From: Hexactinellida sp. DTS-2022
Taxonomy: Eukaryota > Porifera > Hexactinellida
DNA: 64,000 nt
Direction: 5' to 3'
Assembly: GCA_028753945.1 (NCBI GenBank)
Contig: JAPNXP010000008.1
Coordinates: 868,001 to 932,000 of the forward strand
This document shows, piece by piece, positions 19,591-30,166 of this stretch. A program made the translations under genes and the position numbers. Position 1 is the stretch's first letter. Each line of letters starts with the position of its first letter. A model generated the notes under the pieces. That model was not told the DNA's origin. It made no database searches and saw only the letters and a list, made by a program, of their open reading frames with translations.

Positions 19591-20751
19591 TACCTGGAAA
19601 TTCGCTGGTTCATCAAATGGTATTTCTCTATCGTGTATGTGTCAGGATATTCCTGATGCACATATAGGAGGAAGTCGGACAAATACCTTAAATAAACGTT
19701 GATTGTAGCCGCTATAAAATCGTCCCTTTTGGTAAAATACTCATTGACTACATTTGGCGAAATGATATTTGCCAGTCCAATTGATATTATCATATTGGTC
19801 ATTACTAGTCTTGACTGATAAGCAGTCTCTTTTGTTTGACATCCGCCATCCATCGATGTCACCCATTTTTCAAAATTTTCTAAAATCTGGTTGTTTGGAG
19901 GGAGGCTGTTTGAGGGTAATTTTTCCGAAATTGGGCTGACAGAGGTTAAGGAATTTCCTGTGGGAGTATTTTCTGAATTTGTAGATGATTGGGGAATTTC
20001 TAGATCATTTGTAAATTCACTCGTCACAATATTGGGCTGAACCGTATCGACAATTTCGCCAACAGCTTCGATCATTAGTTCATTTTTTGGATCAATAACT
20101 ATCCGGTTTTCCCTTGACAGTTTTTGAATTTTCTTGCCAATGTCCGATCTTGCGGAAACGAAATGCATGCGTTTTATGTGTGTGGAGTAGCTACAACAAT
20201 ATTTTTTAATAATATATTTTAATTGGAATGATCCTATTTGAGTTATTTCTACTTCAATAAACTAATTAATTTGCCGCAACATTTTTGCATGCAAAAAATT
20301 GTATTCAGTATAATACTAAAAGAAATGCTCAACAATAACGGATATGTTGCAGTCCAAGTGCGTTTCAACGCATACATAATCGAAATTTTTATTGCAGGCG
20401 CTGGGTCATATAATTAGCTTTGATAGTGGCCCCGATATTAATTGCAACATTGGAGCTGCGTAATACTCTTCGTTGCTCATCAGTGATACTACATTTCAGA
20501 TATTTCCTATATCTTAATTCATTAACTTCTTTAATACTAGTTTTTCTTTTCCTTCCCATCAGTAACGCAGCAGCTTTGTCCTCTGGAGTGACATCTCCAT
20601 GTTTGTTATGAATATGTTGGGCATAATTAGTCACCAAGTTTGCACAAAATTTGCAAAGTTTCGTAGACATATGTAAGATATTCGGAGATAAATTTGATTG
20701 AAATTGGAATGTTTGTTTTGTGATTGGTTCATTCTTTGATTGTATACCTAA

Positions 20752-21257
20752 CTAGCGCGCTTCGCTTGCTAGGTTGCTTCGCGGCAGAACACAACCACAC
20801 ACCAACCGCTTCGCGGTTGGTGTGTGGTTTGTATACTCCTAATATTGATTATAAAGCGTAAAAAGGCCTAAATAGTAGAATTTAACAATGCGAAATTTAG
20901 TGATTACGTCATCATGCGATAATGAGTGAGCATATTGGCAATCTGGTGTGACCCACGTGTCCGCATCATTAATGTACATATTCTATTAAATTTTCAGATT
21001 TTTATCTCTTAGAGCGCGAATTATGTGCGATTAAGTGAATTTTCTGGGTTCTCTAAATGTGACAATGACGTCATAACTTGTAGAGGTGTGAGAAATTTTG
21101 AGTGGAAACCTCAACTTGTTGGCGGGTGCCAAAAGTTACCCCTATATGCCAAAAATCCCATTTGGAAACCGTCCACTTTCTTCAATTTCTTCAACAAACA
21201 AATATATACACACACATATCCACATATACACCCAGGCTTGTGTTTTAATAGTATAGA
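20752..21257 (-). mobile_element. Non-autonomous Helitron-like element, copy 2 (inverted)
   Basis: Reverse-complement relative of 6382-6899: the 3' end (CTAG) is at 20752 and the 5' end (TCTATACTATTAAAACACAA) at 21257, again between A and T. The hairpin ACCAACCGCTTCGCGGTTGGT is at about 20803-20823. It lies 80 bp upstream of recombinase copy B. Confidence 0.75.
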
Positions 21258-21474
21258 TTATCCAAAGCAATGGACCTTCTTGCATATTGTTTTAATTCAG
21301 TTGAAATTTAATTAACCTAATTAAGTTTTGGACTTCCAGGTATATTTGAATTGTTAAAATCTAATTAGTTGAGGTGTTTGAATTTATATTATTCGGGACT
21401 TGAAAGGGATAGAAAGATTTCAATCAGATTTACGACGCCTATGCCTCTAAGCACTACATTCCGTATACATTCCG

Positions 21475-22345
21475 TCCATAATCTATTAGTCCCTTTCATC
21501 CCGTTAAGTCCATTCATCCCATGTAGTAATCCGTACCGCTACTAGTGGGGTTTCGTTCCATTACAGGAACTCAACAGGAGGGTGACTCTCGACCCCAAGA
21601 CTACCCCTGGTGTCAGGGTGGTCACGCTTATTGCCACGGTGTCTCCTAACCCGGTGTCTAATTCCCTCCTGCAGGTAAAGTAGTCCCCTATAGTGCCAGC
21701 TCCTTTAGTCCAGTTGTTCCGTTAAGTCCACTATTCCCGTTAAGCCCAACAGTCCCGTTCAAGTTTAATTATCCCATTGAGTCCATTCATCCCGTTAAGT
21801 CCATTCATCCCGTCAAGTCCAGTTATTCCGTTAAGTCCATTAGTCCCGTTCAAGTCCATTCGTCCCGTTAAGTCCATTAGTTCCGTTCAAGTCCGTTCAT
21901 CCCGTTAAGTCCATTCGTCCCGTTCAAGTCCATTCGTCCCGTTCAGGTCCATTCGTCCCGTTCAAGTCCATTATTCCGTTTCAGGTCCATTTCAGAGACG
22001 GAACCGGTCGACCGGTCGGTTCGGGTCGGGTCGGGTACCGGTCGGAACCTTGACCGGCCGGTCGAGATCTCTATATGTTCTATTCGATATCATAATATCA
22101 TAATTTGTTATCTATTATTATAAATTATTGCTAGCTATGATTGACCGGTCGACCGGCCGGTCGGGTCGGGTCAAATTTCCAACTGCACCGGTCGGGTCGG
22201 GTCATGAAAATCCCGACCGGTTCCATCTCTGGTCCATTTGTCCCGTTCAAGTCCGTTCATCCCGTTCATCCCGTTGAGTCCATTAGTCCCGTTCAAGTCC
22301 ATTCGTCCCGTTAAGTCCATTAGTCGCGTTCAAGTCCGTTCATCC
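21475..22345. repeat. 18/19-bp minisatellite block 5
   Basis: Units CCCGTTAAGTCCATTCAT and CCCGTTCAAGTCCATTCGT. It is interrupted at about 21535-21700 by a GC-rich unique stretch I cannot identify (contains CCACGGTGTCTCCTAACCCG) and at 21993-22231 by a hAT-type MITE. Confidence 0.88.
21993..22231. mobile_element. 239-bp hAT-type MITE with ACCGGTCG repeats
   Basis: Ends CAGAGACGGAACCGGTCG and CGACCGGTTCCATCTCTG with perfect 8-bp duplication GTCCATTT (21985-21992, 22232-22239), which is itself part of the minisatellite unit. Internal arrays are of GGTCG and CCGGTCGGGTCGGGTC. Confidence 0.88.
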
Positions 22346-22374
22346 CGTCCAGACTTAGAAAATTTCTCAGTTTT

Positions 22375-22780
22375 TCCTATTCCCTTGTTTGTATTTTTTT
22401 AACTTTAATTAAATATACCACTCAGCTATATACCACACTTGCACTCTTTACATTAATTCATTATTTATACACTACTTCTTTGCTTTTTCTTCTTTCTTCA
22501 AACGTCACTGTGCTCCTGGTTCGTGTTTCTTTGTTCTAAATTAATATATTTTTATTTTTATTTTTATTTTTTCCAATTCAATTATTTTTGTTATTTCCCC
22601 AATTGCTTCAAATTCCATTTATTATGTGATTTCCTCTCACCATATGTCGATAATATTTATCCGCGGTGCTCGCTTGATGTTGCATGTAATCTGAACTATT
22701 GGTTTTTCCAGGCTTATTTCTGGCTATAAATGTAGATTGCGCTGAGAAATAAATATATGACTAATTTAACTTGAAAATTT
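22375..22780 (-). pseudogene. 3' fragment of Crypton-like element (second)
   Basis: Same segment as 15975-16345 (TTCTTTCTTCAAACGTCACT, TATGTCGATAATATTTATCC, GGCTTATTTCTGGCTATAAA). It is again followed directly by minisatellite (22788-22915) and lacks all upstream exons. Confidence 0.6.
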
Positions 22781-22787
22781 TGTAAAT

Positions 22788-22915
22788 TCGTCCCGTTCAG
22801 GTCCATTCGTCCCATTCAGGTCCATTCCTCCCGTTCTGGTCCATTCGTCCCGTTCAGTTCCATTCGTCCCGTTCAGGTCCATTCGTCCTGTTCAGGTCCA
22901 TTCATCCCGTTCAGT
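22788..22915. repeat. 18/19-bp minisatellite block 6
   Basis: About seven units of GTTCAGGTCCATTCGTCCC or close variants, ending where GC-rich insertion sequence begins near 22916. Confidence 0.9.
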
Positions 22916-22982
22916 TGGTACTACAAAGACAAAAGCTGATCAGTGGTGCGGCTACGCCGGACCACTTTGAAAGTCTTCCAGC

Positions 22983-23322
22983 CAGTGGCGTAGGGAGGGG
23001 GGTTCCTAGGACCCCCCCCCCAATCTGTCTGACTGATTTTTTTAAATTAGCAATAAATGAAGTACCTCAAAAAAACATACATAGGGTCTACTTAATAGTA
23101 CTTGATAGGCCAAGCGATAGCCTACTAGGTTTATGGAAATGTTATTTAGTGGGTTTATTTGTTAATTGGTAGAGATTACTGCAATAGAGTTTCCCGTACC
23201 GCATTCGGTCTTTTGTTAAAGTAATTTTTAAAAATCGCTAGGGGCAATGCCCCCAGACCCTCTTATTGGCTCGCTTCACTCGCTCAGGACCCCCCCAATC
23301 CAAAACCCTGGCTACGCCCCGG
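22983..23322. mobile_element. hAT-type non-autonomous element (probable)
   Basis: Starts CAGTGGCGTAGGGAGG and ends CCCTGGCTACGCCCCGG. Flanking 8-mers CTTCCAGC and CTTCCGGC agree at 7 of 8 positions. G- and C-runs lie at either end, and GGCTCGCTTCACTCGCTC near the right. It is embedded in another GC-rich fragment (22930-23370) with GTGCGGCTACGCCGG. Confidence 0.55.
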
Positions 23323-23379
23323 CTTCCGGCGCTCGCCGCACCAGCCGTACCGGGTGTGCCGCCCCTAAAACACGTGCTC

Positions 23380-23740
23380 TCGCATAATACATAATGTTCT
23401 CTAATAACCGATTTCCTCCTATCTTACCCATTATAAATGATTCCGTTATTATGTACTCGGATAAGACTATCAATTTCGATTCCCAAGTAAATATACTGTA
23501 TTATTTTAATTCGGTTAGTACTTACTATAGAAAACTATCAGCAGAATTTAAACTTTAAGGTGTAGGTGACAACTAAAATACTTTAATCTCAGTATATTAA
23601 AGACTTGAATACCCTACATCGTATTCACATCATTGAACAAGTAAATATTTTGACTTGTCGATTATGCATACGGATAATACGTACCTCGGTTAGTACGTAC
23701 TTTTTCTTGTTTCCTAGGGTGGTACCTCTCCACTGTATTA
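23380..23740. mobile_element. Tigger/pogo-like MITE relic
   Basis: Shares long blocks with the arms of the TA-flanked element 45743-47563, for example ATTATGCATACGGATAATACGTACC and TCGGTTAGTACGTACTTTTT, and ends near CCACTGTA. A third relic is at 51815-52150. The left end is eroded. Confidence 0.55.
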
Positions 23741-23949
23741 TAATTATAATAATGATATTGTGCATAATTCTTTATTATTTGTACTAACACCCGACTGTTA
23801 ATAAATTGTGTTTAATCCTTCCTTTTCCCATATCCAAATGAACGTAGGAATATCTTAGGGTGACTTACTTAAAAAAGGTTGAGATCCACTGGTCTATTTT
23901 GAAATAGTTTACAAAATGTTTCATGTAAAATGCATGTGTAATGTTTCTA

Positions 23950-25190
23950 TTTTCTTTAAAAATTGAAGAATTCAAATCCTTGAGTATTTTTGAGAAATTC
24001 ATTGACGTACATCACTGTCCAATACTTCAGATTATAAGTTGTTTTACTTTGATATTCCTCCCCATTTCTTAAATATGTTTCCACATTTTCCCTAATCCCA
24101 GGTACTTGTATTAAATTACTGCAACAGTCGGAGTATTTTTTTGTTGCTCTATGCTTTATCCTTTTCTCTGTCTTTAGCAGTTTGAAATTGTCTCTGAACT
24201 TCATATATCCCAGTCCCTGACTTATTAATTCTATTACTTCTTCCTTTTTCGCTGGTCATGTCTTCTTGTCCGATAATTTCATTTTGCAGAGTTTAGAATT
24301 CTTGGAGAGGTGCGCTTTCTGGAACAGTTGCGCCTTCTTGCAGAGATGCGCCTTCTAGGAGAGATGCGCTTTCTTGCAGAGATGCGCCTTCTAGGAGAGA
24401 TGCGCCTTCTTGCAGAGATGCGCCTTCTAGGAGAGATGCGCCTTCTTGCAGAGATGCGCCTTCTTGCAGAGATGCGCTTTCTTGCAGAGATGCGCCTTCT
24501 AGGAGATATGTGCCTTCTTGGAGATATGTGCCTTCTTGCAGAGATGCGCCTTCTTGCAGAGATGCGCTTTCTTGCAGAGATGCGCCTTCTAGGAGAGATG
24601 TGCCTTCTTGCAGAGATGCGCCTTCTAGGAGAGATGTGCCTTCTTGCAGAGATGCGCTTTCTTGCAGAGATGCGCCTTCTTGCAGAGATGCGCCTTCTAG
24701 GAGAGATGTGCCTTCTTGCAGAGATGCGCCTTCTTGCAGAGATGCGCCTTCTAGGAGAGATGTGCCTTCTTGCAGAGATGCGCTTTCTTGCAGAGATGCG
24801 CCTTCTTGGAGAGATGCGCCTTCTAGGAGAGATGCGCCTTCTAGGAGAGATGAGCCTTCTTGCAGAGATGCGCCTTCTTGCAGAGATGCGCTTTCTGGGG
24901 ATATGGTGTCGCAATCTATTTATGAGAATGCAAAGAATTATTGGTTTGATATAACTTAGCATTTCATATCTAAATTAAACTTTACTTACACTCTTCAAGG
25001 ATTGGCGCATTGCACGTCTTATTATTTCGGTCTTTATATGCACACAGGAAATATTGTTGTAGATCCGAAATGTCTCGAACGCCATCTTTTCCTCATTAAT
25101 ACGGATGTCTCGTTCTGCAGCCTCAATATTCGGATGCATCTGCTGCAAATGTCTCTTTTGCAAATTGTGCAGGTAACTTTTTTGGACGGT
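23950..25190 (-). pseudogene. Crypton-like recombinase copy C, 5' part
   Basis: Minus-strand remains: a zinc-finger exon (about 25190-24975; CRICKRD-like and HLQQMHPNIEAAERDI), then a long hexapeptide-repeat exon (24895-24300) and LQNEIIGQEDMTS, collinear with copy A's LQDEIIWQEDVNS. A segment at 24204-23956 (FRDNFKLLKTEKRIKHRATK) has no counterpart in copies A or B that I can align. The recombinase part is missing on this strand; its continuation lies inverted at 25433-25966. Confidence 0.6.
24300..24895 (-). repeat. 18-bp tandem repeat coding EGASLQ in copy C
   Basis: About 33 units of GAGATGCGCCTTCTTGCA or GAGATGCGCCTTCTAGGA. This is twice the length of the copy A array, and copy B has none. 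The period is a multiple of three and the units lack stops in three frames, so long Leu/Ala/Glu/Met- and Arg/Ile/Ser-rich frames appear on both strands; only the frame reading EGASLQ continues copy A's protein. Confidence 0.85.
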
Positions 25191-25432
25191 GTAGCCATTA
25201 ATAAATAAGCAGTTGATATCGATTTTTTACAAATTTAGTTCAATTGATTTATATAAGTGTAATAAAAATAGCAATCAAGTGTTTTTGCATAACAAGGATT
25301 GTTATTCATTTACAGTATCTACAAGAATGCACACTGTACACAGGCAACTGATAATAGTACCCAATGAACCCATCCTGTTTTGCACTTGTTCTGATTTACA
25401 TTGATTCAAATGCAAATAGTATGTGTTTGCAG

Positions 25433-25966
25433 ACACTTATTATAAATCAGATGAAAAAGCAAATTACTGCAGGAAGTACAGATGTGTACCTAAGATTTTA
25501 CGCCTCGTTTATGTTATACTTGCACCAAAACTTTAAAAGCACATTCCCACTTGAGAGTTATAACATAGAACAACGGATCCACAGGTATGTTAATCATTCT
25601 GCCTAATTAACTACTATAACTTAAATAAAAATCGCAAGAAAATCAATATTTTCTCTGGGTAATTACTTAATATAAATTTAGTTTAACCCAATAAATATAA
25701 CAACATGAACTCAAATTAACATATTATACAAGTGAAATACTTCATATAGGTGGCATATGGGGCTCAAAAAGATGGCAAAACGGGAAAATATTGACAAAAG
25801 AAGAGAGACTCTGCATGAAACAACAACAAACATAGAAATAATAGAGAAATATCTTTCAAGCAAGGCAAGGGAAAATTTACTAAAGGAAATTATTGAATTT
25901 GACCCAGCATCTAAGATAGGAAAAGCAGATTACTATAACTATAGGGCGGCACTAACTCATTCTTTC
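25433..25966 (+). pseudogene. Crypton-like recombinase copy C, inverted exon pair
   Basis: Plus-strand segment matching exon 2 (ITAGSTDVYLRFYASFMLYL, ending at 25584 before GTATGT) and exon 3 (from 25750: KRRETLHE, then EYLSS-like EKYLSSKARENLLKEIIEF, KADYYNYRAAL). The intron 25585-25749 is 165 bp with GT/AG borders at the copy B position. Its orientation is opposite to the zinc-finger exon of the same copy; after about 25966 it jumps to the element's 3' sequence. Confidence 0.65.
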
Positions 25967-26039
25967 TTCAAACGTCACTATCCTCCTGTTTCGGAGTTTC
26001 TTTGATTCTAAAATTAATTTAATTTAAATTATAATTTAA

Positions 26040-28706
26040 CATAGCCTACTCTATATATGGCCTGACAGTAACCTAGAAAATGTGGACCAAGGATGAAGGA
26101 GAAGATGGTAATATTTATCCAACCACAATATTTAATTTCAAAAATAATAATAATAATCAACCACATTAATTAGAAATATTCTTGAAATATATACAACTAT
26201 TGATCAGATTTTATTCCAAACTCTTCTATTGACGTAAAATCTCATTCTTTTAATTTCGCTTTGGTATTTAATTCATATTAACTTCTATTCATGCCTAACT
26301 CGTGTTCTGTCCCCGGATGCAAGAGCAACTACAACCCAGATGACCATGTTCCTGTGTTCAAGATGCCTCAAAATCCACCAACCCTGAATCATGCCTGGAC
26401 ATGCGCTCTTCGTCGCGAGGATATCGGTGACCTGAAGGTGGTCTGTATGTATCAACCATTTTCAGAAAGAAGACATAGACTATACTTTCCAAGTCCCAAA
26501 AGGAGATGGTACTTTTACTGAAGCACCGCGGGCGAAGCCAAAGCTGAAAGAAGGCGCTGTACCAAGTTTGCTGCCCGGCTGCCCAGCGTATTACTCATCG
26601 TAACCTAACAAACGGAATCGCTTCTCATACGATCCAAAAGAGGAAGACTTGATGAACCAAACACTACAACTCAGCTTGAGATCCGAGAGTCAAGAGAAAG
26701 AGAAGTTTGTTGTCAACTCTCTACAGCACTTGAAAGATAAGTTAACCTTGATTTCTTTACCTAGTAGTTGGTTGGTGTGGTTTCCTTAATGAGAGCAACA
26801 TAACGTTTGTTCTCGCTAAAATGGCTGAAAAAAATATCTCAGTAGATTTGTACTTTGAAATCAATGCTTATTTATCCACCTCAGCCTATTTTAATGGACA
26901 GAGTTTATCCGTTCCCATTGCTGCAATTAGTGACATCCGATAAATTGAATCTGTTTTACAGGAACTTGCTTTAAAATACAACTCTAGTTCTTATTGTGAT
27001 TATCCCCTTAAGTTCGGTTGTGCATCCTTTGAAGATGTATGTCAATTATATAATTCAGAAAAGAACAAGTTTAGCCAAGTTAGCTCCTCATTTGACTATG
27101 GAGTCATGTTTTCCGTCTAGCATAGAGCGTCAAAATGTCAAACTGGTTTTGAAAGTCGTTAACGAATTAACAATTTCTGCGCTAACTATCCAGAACGAAT
27201 TGCGTTATCCAGAATATAGAAAGAATACTCCTGAGTTTGTTGATACCCTTCTTACTGTTCTGAAATTATTCAACGTTAACACACCATTTAAAGAATAACT
27301 TTGAACGATAATTTCTCTAGACCTTTGACTTTTAATGACAAGCGATTTCTCTTTTGACTCGTGTAGTTTTTGGTTCGATGCTTGGCAAACTTTACCAGAA
27401 AAAATTGGCAAACTGAGTAAACAAACATACACCAGTTTTAGACATGCTTGTATTGCCTTACCACAAATTACCAACCATTTGACCCAATCTTGTGGCTTTA
27501 CATATGTGTTGTCCTCCTTTTTCTACAGACGGATCCCTTGGAACACGATTTCGGTCTATACCGTATGATGTCGGGTTCTAATTATCACATCTCTATATTC
27601 AATCCTTGAACCGAGCTTCGACTTAAACTTTCTAGCATATTAAACATATTTACTGACCAACAAGACACTTCCTTTCAATCTATTCAGTCATTTGTTAAAT
27701 AATTTTCTTCTCCGTATCGCGTATTCCAACTACTGATGGTGAGTTCAATTTGGAGCCATTTCTTGATGAGATTAATGATCTATCAACAATTGATTGTGGT
27801 TCACAGTTGCTTCAATCATTAGCCTTTATCGCAGGCTATTCTGTCCATCAGTACCTGAAACAAACAAAACCGTGTCATGTCTGTCTACATATGTTAACAG
27901 TTGATAAAGAATTTCTCCTTGATTTAGACCTAGACCTCAGTATAAACTTCTGCAGCTAACGGACAGTGGCGGACTTAAATATCCATCTGAGCCAGTTTTA
28001 AATTCCATATTTGTTATATGGAAGACCTTTAGTGCCATCGAAAACAATAAAGAGCTGATGGCGAAGCTTGTAAGTGGACCTTCTAAAAAATACTAGTTGA
28101 ACTCACGTTGATGTATTTGGAAGATTGTGATAATCGTGATCCAAGTATTTGGAAATCTACTTGTAATTGCTGTGGTGTGTTTAGTTGGAACATCTTATCG
28201 AAGCTAGTCTTTCCCGCAGCGAATTGCTTTCTTGCAAACAAAGTTAAGAATTATAACTCGCTGGTTCTTTCAAAAAGTATAGAAAAGCGTAAATTAAAGA
28301 ATTTCTCTTAATTATGTGTCTACTTATTTGTATTTACCATTATTTGTATACTCTGTTTATTCTTATTTCTATTATGTAGTTAAGTGTGTCGTGTGTCACT
28401 GCTAGAGCCAGAGAGAGAAAGAGGAGAGAGGAAAGAAAGCAAATAATTGTGTATTATTTACTGTATATTAATATAGAAATTGTACTGTTTGTGTTTATTA
28501 TTACTATTAAATTATGAAAATCCAATCACCGTTCTCATTACAGCTAATACTAATCACGGGCTAGCACGGCTGAGTTATGTTTACGACCTAGAGACCCATA
28601 AAGAACTTAGTAGTTCAATATAGAAAACATTAAAAAATTAACATTTCCCATCTTCTTGTGCATCCCTGGTACATCTACTGTCAGGCCATATATAGAGTAG
28701 GCTATG
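26040..28706 (+). mobile_element. P-like DNA transposon A (degraded)
   Basis: Terminal inverted repeats of about 31 bp: CATAGCCTACTCTATATATG at 26040 and its complement ending 28706. Flanking 8-mers are not identical, so the target duplication is eroded. It is inserted in the 3' sequence of recombinase copy C. Transposase remains lie at 26291-28311. A further 9 bp (GCATAG-type end) recurs at 34751-34760 without a partner. Confidence 0.75.
26291..28311 (+). pseudogene. THAP/P-element-type transposase A
   Basis: Starts with a THAP zinc finger at the ATG 26291: CSVPGCKSNY, VFKMP, NHAWTCALRRED, the C2CH pattern of P-element transposases and THAP9. After several stops and shifts, recognisable blocks follow in order: NVKLVLKVVNELTISALTIQ (27126 on), SFWFDAWQTLPEKIGKLSKQ and LPQITNHLTQSCGFTYVLS (27360-27510), IDCGSQLLQSLAFIAGYSVH (27790-27850) and LANKVKNYNSLVLSKSIEKR (28230-28300). 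The order matches the GTP-binding and C-terminal regions of P transposases. It no longer encodes a functional enzyme. Confidence 0.75.
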
Positions 28707-30158
28707 CTTTAATATTATGTCTGAGCACAAAAAAAATTATTTTTGACAACAATTTTTCGAAATTGAATTTAATAATTTGGAACATGTTTGTGACTAAGGG
28801 ACGTTTCTAATGTCAAAATATTTGAAAAAAATTTAATTTTCCTAAGAAATACAATTGAAATAATTTTGCACTTATTCATTGATCACGTCAGACTCAGTAC
28901 CCTTTTAATACATTTTCAACTGAGCATAATTCAAGTTATAAATTAGACACTTCTCATTGTTGGAACGGGATAAAGTCATTCAATAGGGAGACGTTTACGA
29001 CTTTACGTATATTTAAAATATATATATATTGATTACAATTGTTTTTGCACTTAATGATCCATTAAAAAATTCGAATAATTTGGAAAACATGCTTGGCTTT
29101 ATTTTTAGTGAACCTGAGAATGTTGATTTTCCAATTATTAATGCATTTGAAAAAGATACAAAATCATCTTATAGTAGAAATTGTTTCGGCGAGTTTTATA
29201 TAAATAAAAAGGAGTTAAATAGCATAAGTTACATAGATGATGATGGTAAATATTGATTGAATATAGAATGGACTAGTCTAATTGCTAAAAGTTTTTCAGA
29301 AATAAATTCAATTTGTGTTTTGAAGTTTAAACATTATTGGTTCAAAAAAATGTAAATGTAAAATTATTCTTTAATTCAAACTTGTACACGAAAACAATTT
29401 TTCTAGGTGTTATAAAGATTTTAGATTATTCAGAATTCCACCTTTGAACATCATAAATGATCTAATTGAAAATCAGAGTGCTCTAGTTTAGCTCTCAGAT
29501 TTTGAAAAACTGTTTTTAGCCAATATAATACGGAAAACGACTGGAAATTCAATGTTTTTTGTTATATTTTGTGACAAAAGCGTCTTAAAATTCACAAAAA
29601 ACACTTAATCAAGAACCTATCCACTAAAGAGTTAGTTTACTTGTTCACAACACTCTATCAAATTTTCAGACAAATTCATAGTGCAATATTTGAAGGAAAA
29701 TTGTACCCCTGCGCCACTATTGACAATCTACTCTTTTGAGTTGTGTCTAAGTGGCAGAGTCCAGAATTAGAAAGTGTGAAGAAAAGGATTTCCAAAGCTG
29801 CATAAATAGATAATGTCATTTGAAATTGAATTAGATTACTTTTAGCAATTTAGAGCTAAGCTCTATCTCATTTAAATCCGAAGTTGGATTTTTGACACCG
29901 TAATAAATATTGCCACTCTGCCACCACCATATATGGGCATTTGAATGCAGAACACATCATTCAAATTATAATATAATCCCAAAAAGTTATCCAATGAGAA
30001 TGAAATAGTATCTTGATGTGATTAGAAATTTAGAGCGAGTTTCTGCTGTCCATAGATCAAGAGTTTGAAAATTTGCTTCGTCATTAAAACTGGTCACATC
30101 AAAATGACCATATATGGTCATTTTGAAAACCGTGACACCTAGGGTCCTAAAATGTATT
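28707..30158. other. No recognisable content
   Basis: AT-rich. A plus-strand frame at 29029-29256 (75 codons, Asn/Glu/Lys-rich, with FPIINAFEKD) has no motif I recognise and starts with a non-ATG codon; I do not call it a gene. Confidence 0.4.
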
Positions 30159-30166
30159 ATATACGT

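Larger units (their letters stand above)
18450..20670 (-). pseudogene. Crypton-like tyrosine recombinase, copy B (best preserved)
   Basis: Minus-strand split gene. Exon 1 (ATG at 20670, to about 20389) has CKFCANLVTNYAQHIHNKH, a C2-H2-type finger. Exon 2 (about 20168-19594) has a Ser/Asn-rich linker then ENFEKWVTSMDGGC and a helical SAM-like region, ending CAG|GTAAAT; a 350-bp intron follows to an acceptor at 19244. Exon 3 carries the recombinase: YEYRAVLIGEIIFRNAQRTG (first Arg box), VYKHKTGKAKPAVIFF (the HKT lysine motif), STQSRIATATHIA (second Arg box) and ADYMGHQASTAEKYYRE (GH box and Tyr nucleophile). Breaks: frameshifts near 19130 and at 18716-18727. The family cuts and joins DNA through a phosphotyrosine intermediate without terminal inverted repeats. 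The Crypton assignment rests on motif order and the finger. Confidence 0.72.

Noticed and set aside
12589..22915. CRISPR-like array (regular short repeats)
   Set aside because: Units are contiguous with no unique spacers, and the context is clearly eukaryotic.
24279..24962. Arg/Ile/Ser-rich 227-codon minus frame and Leu/Ala/Glu/Met-rich 214-codon plus frame
   Set aside because: Both are out-of-sense readings of the 18-bp array; only the EGASLQ reading continues the homologous protein of copy A.
29029..29256. Possible small gene
   Set aside because: Non-ATG start, AT-driven composition and no motif; left as unassigned.
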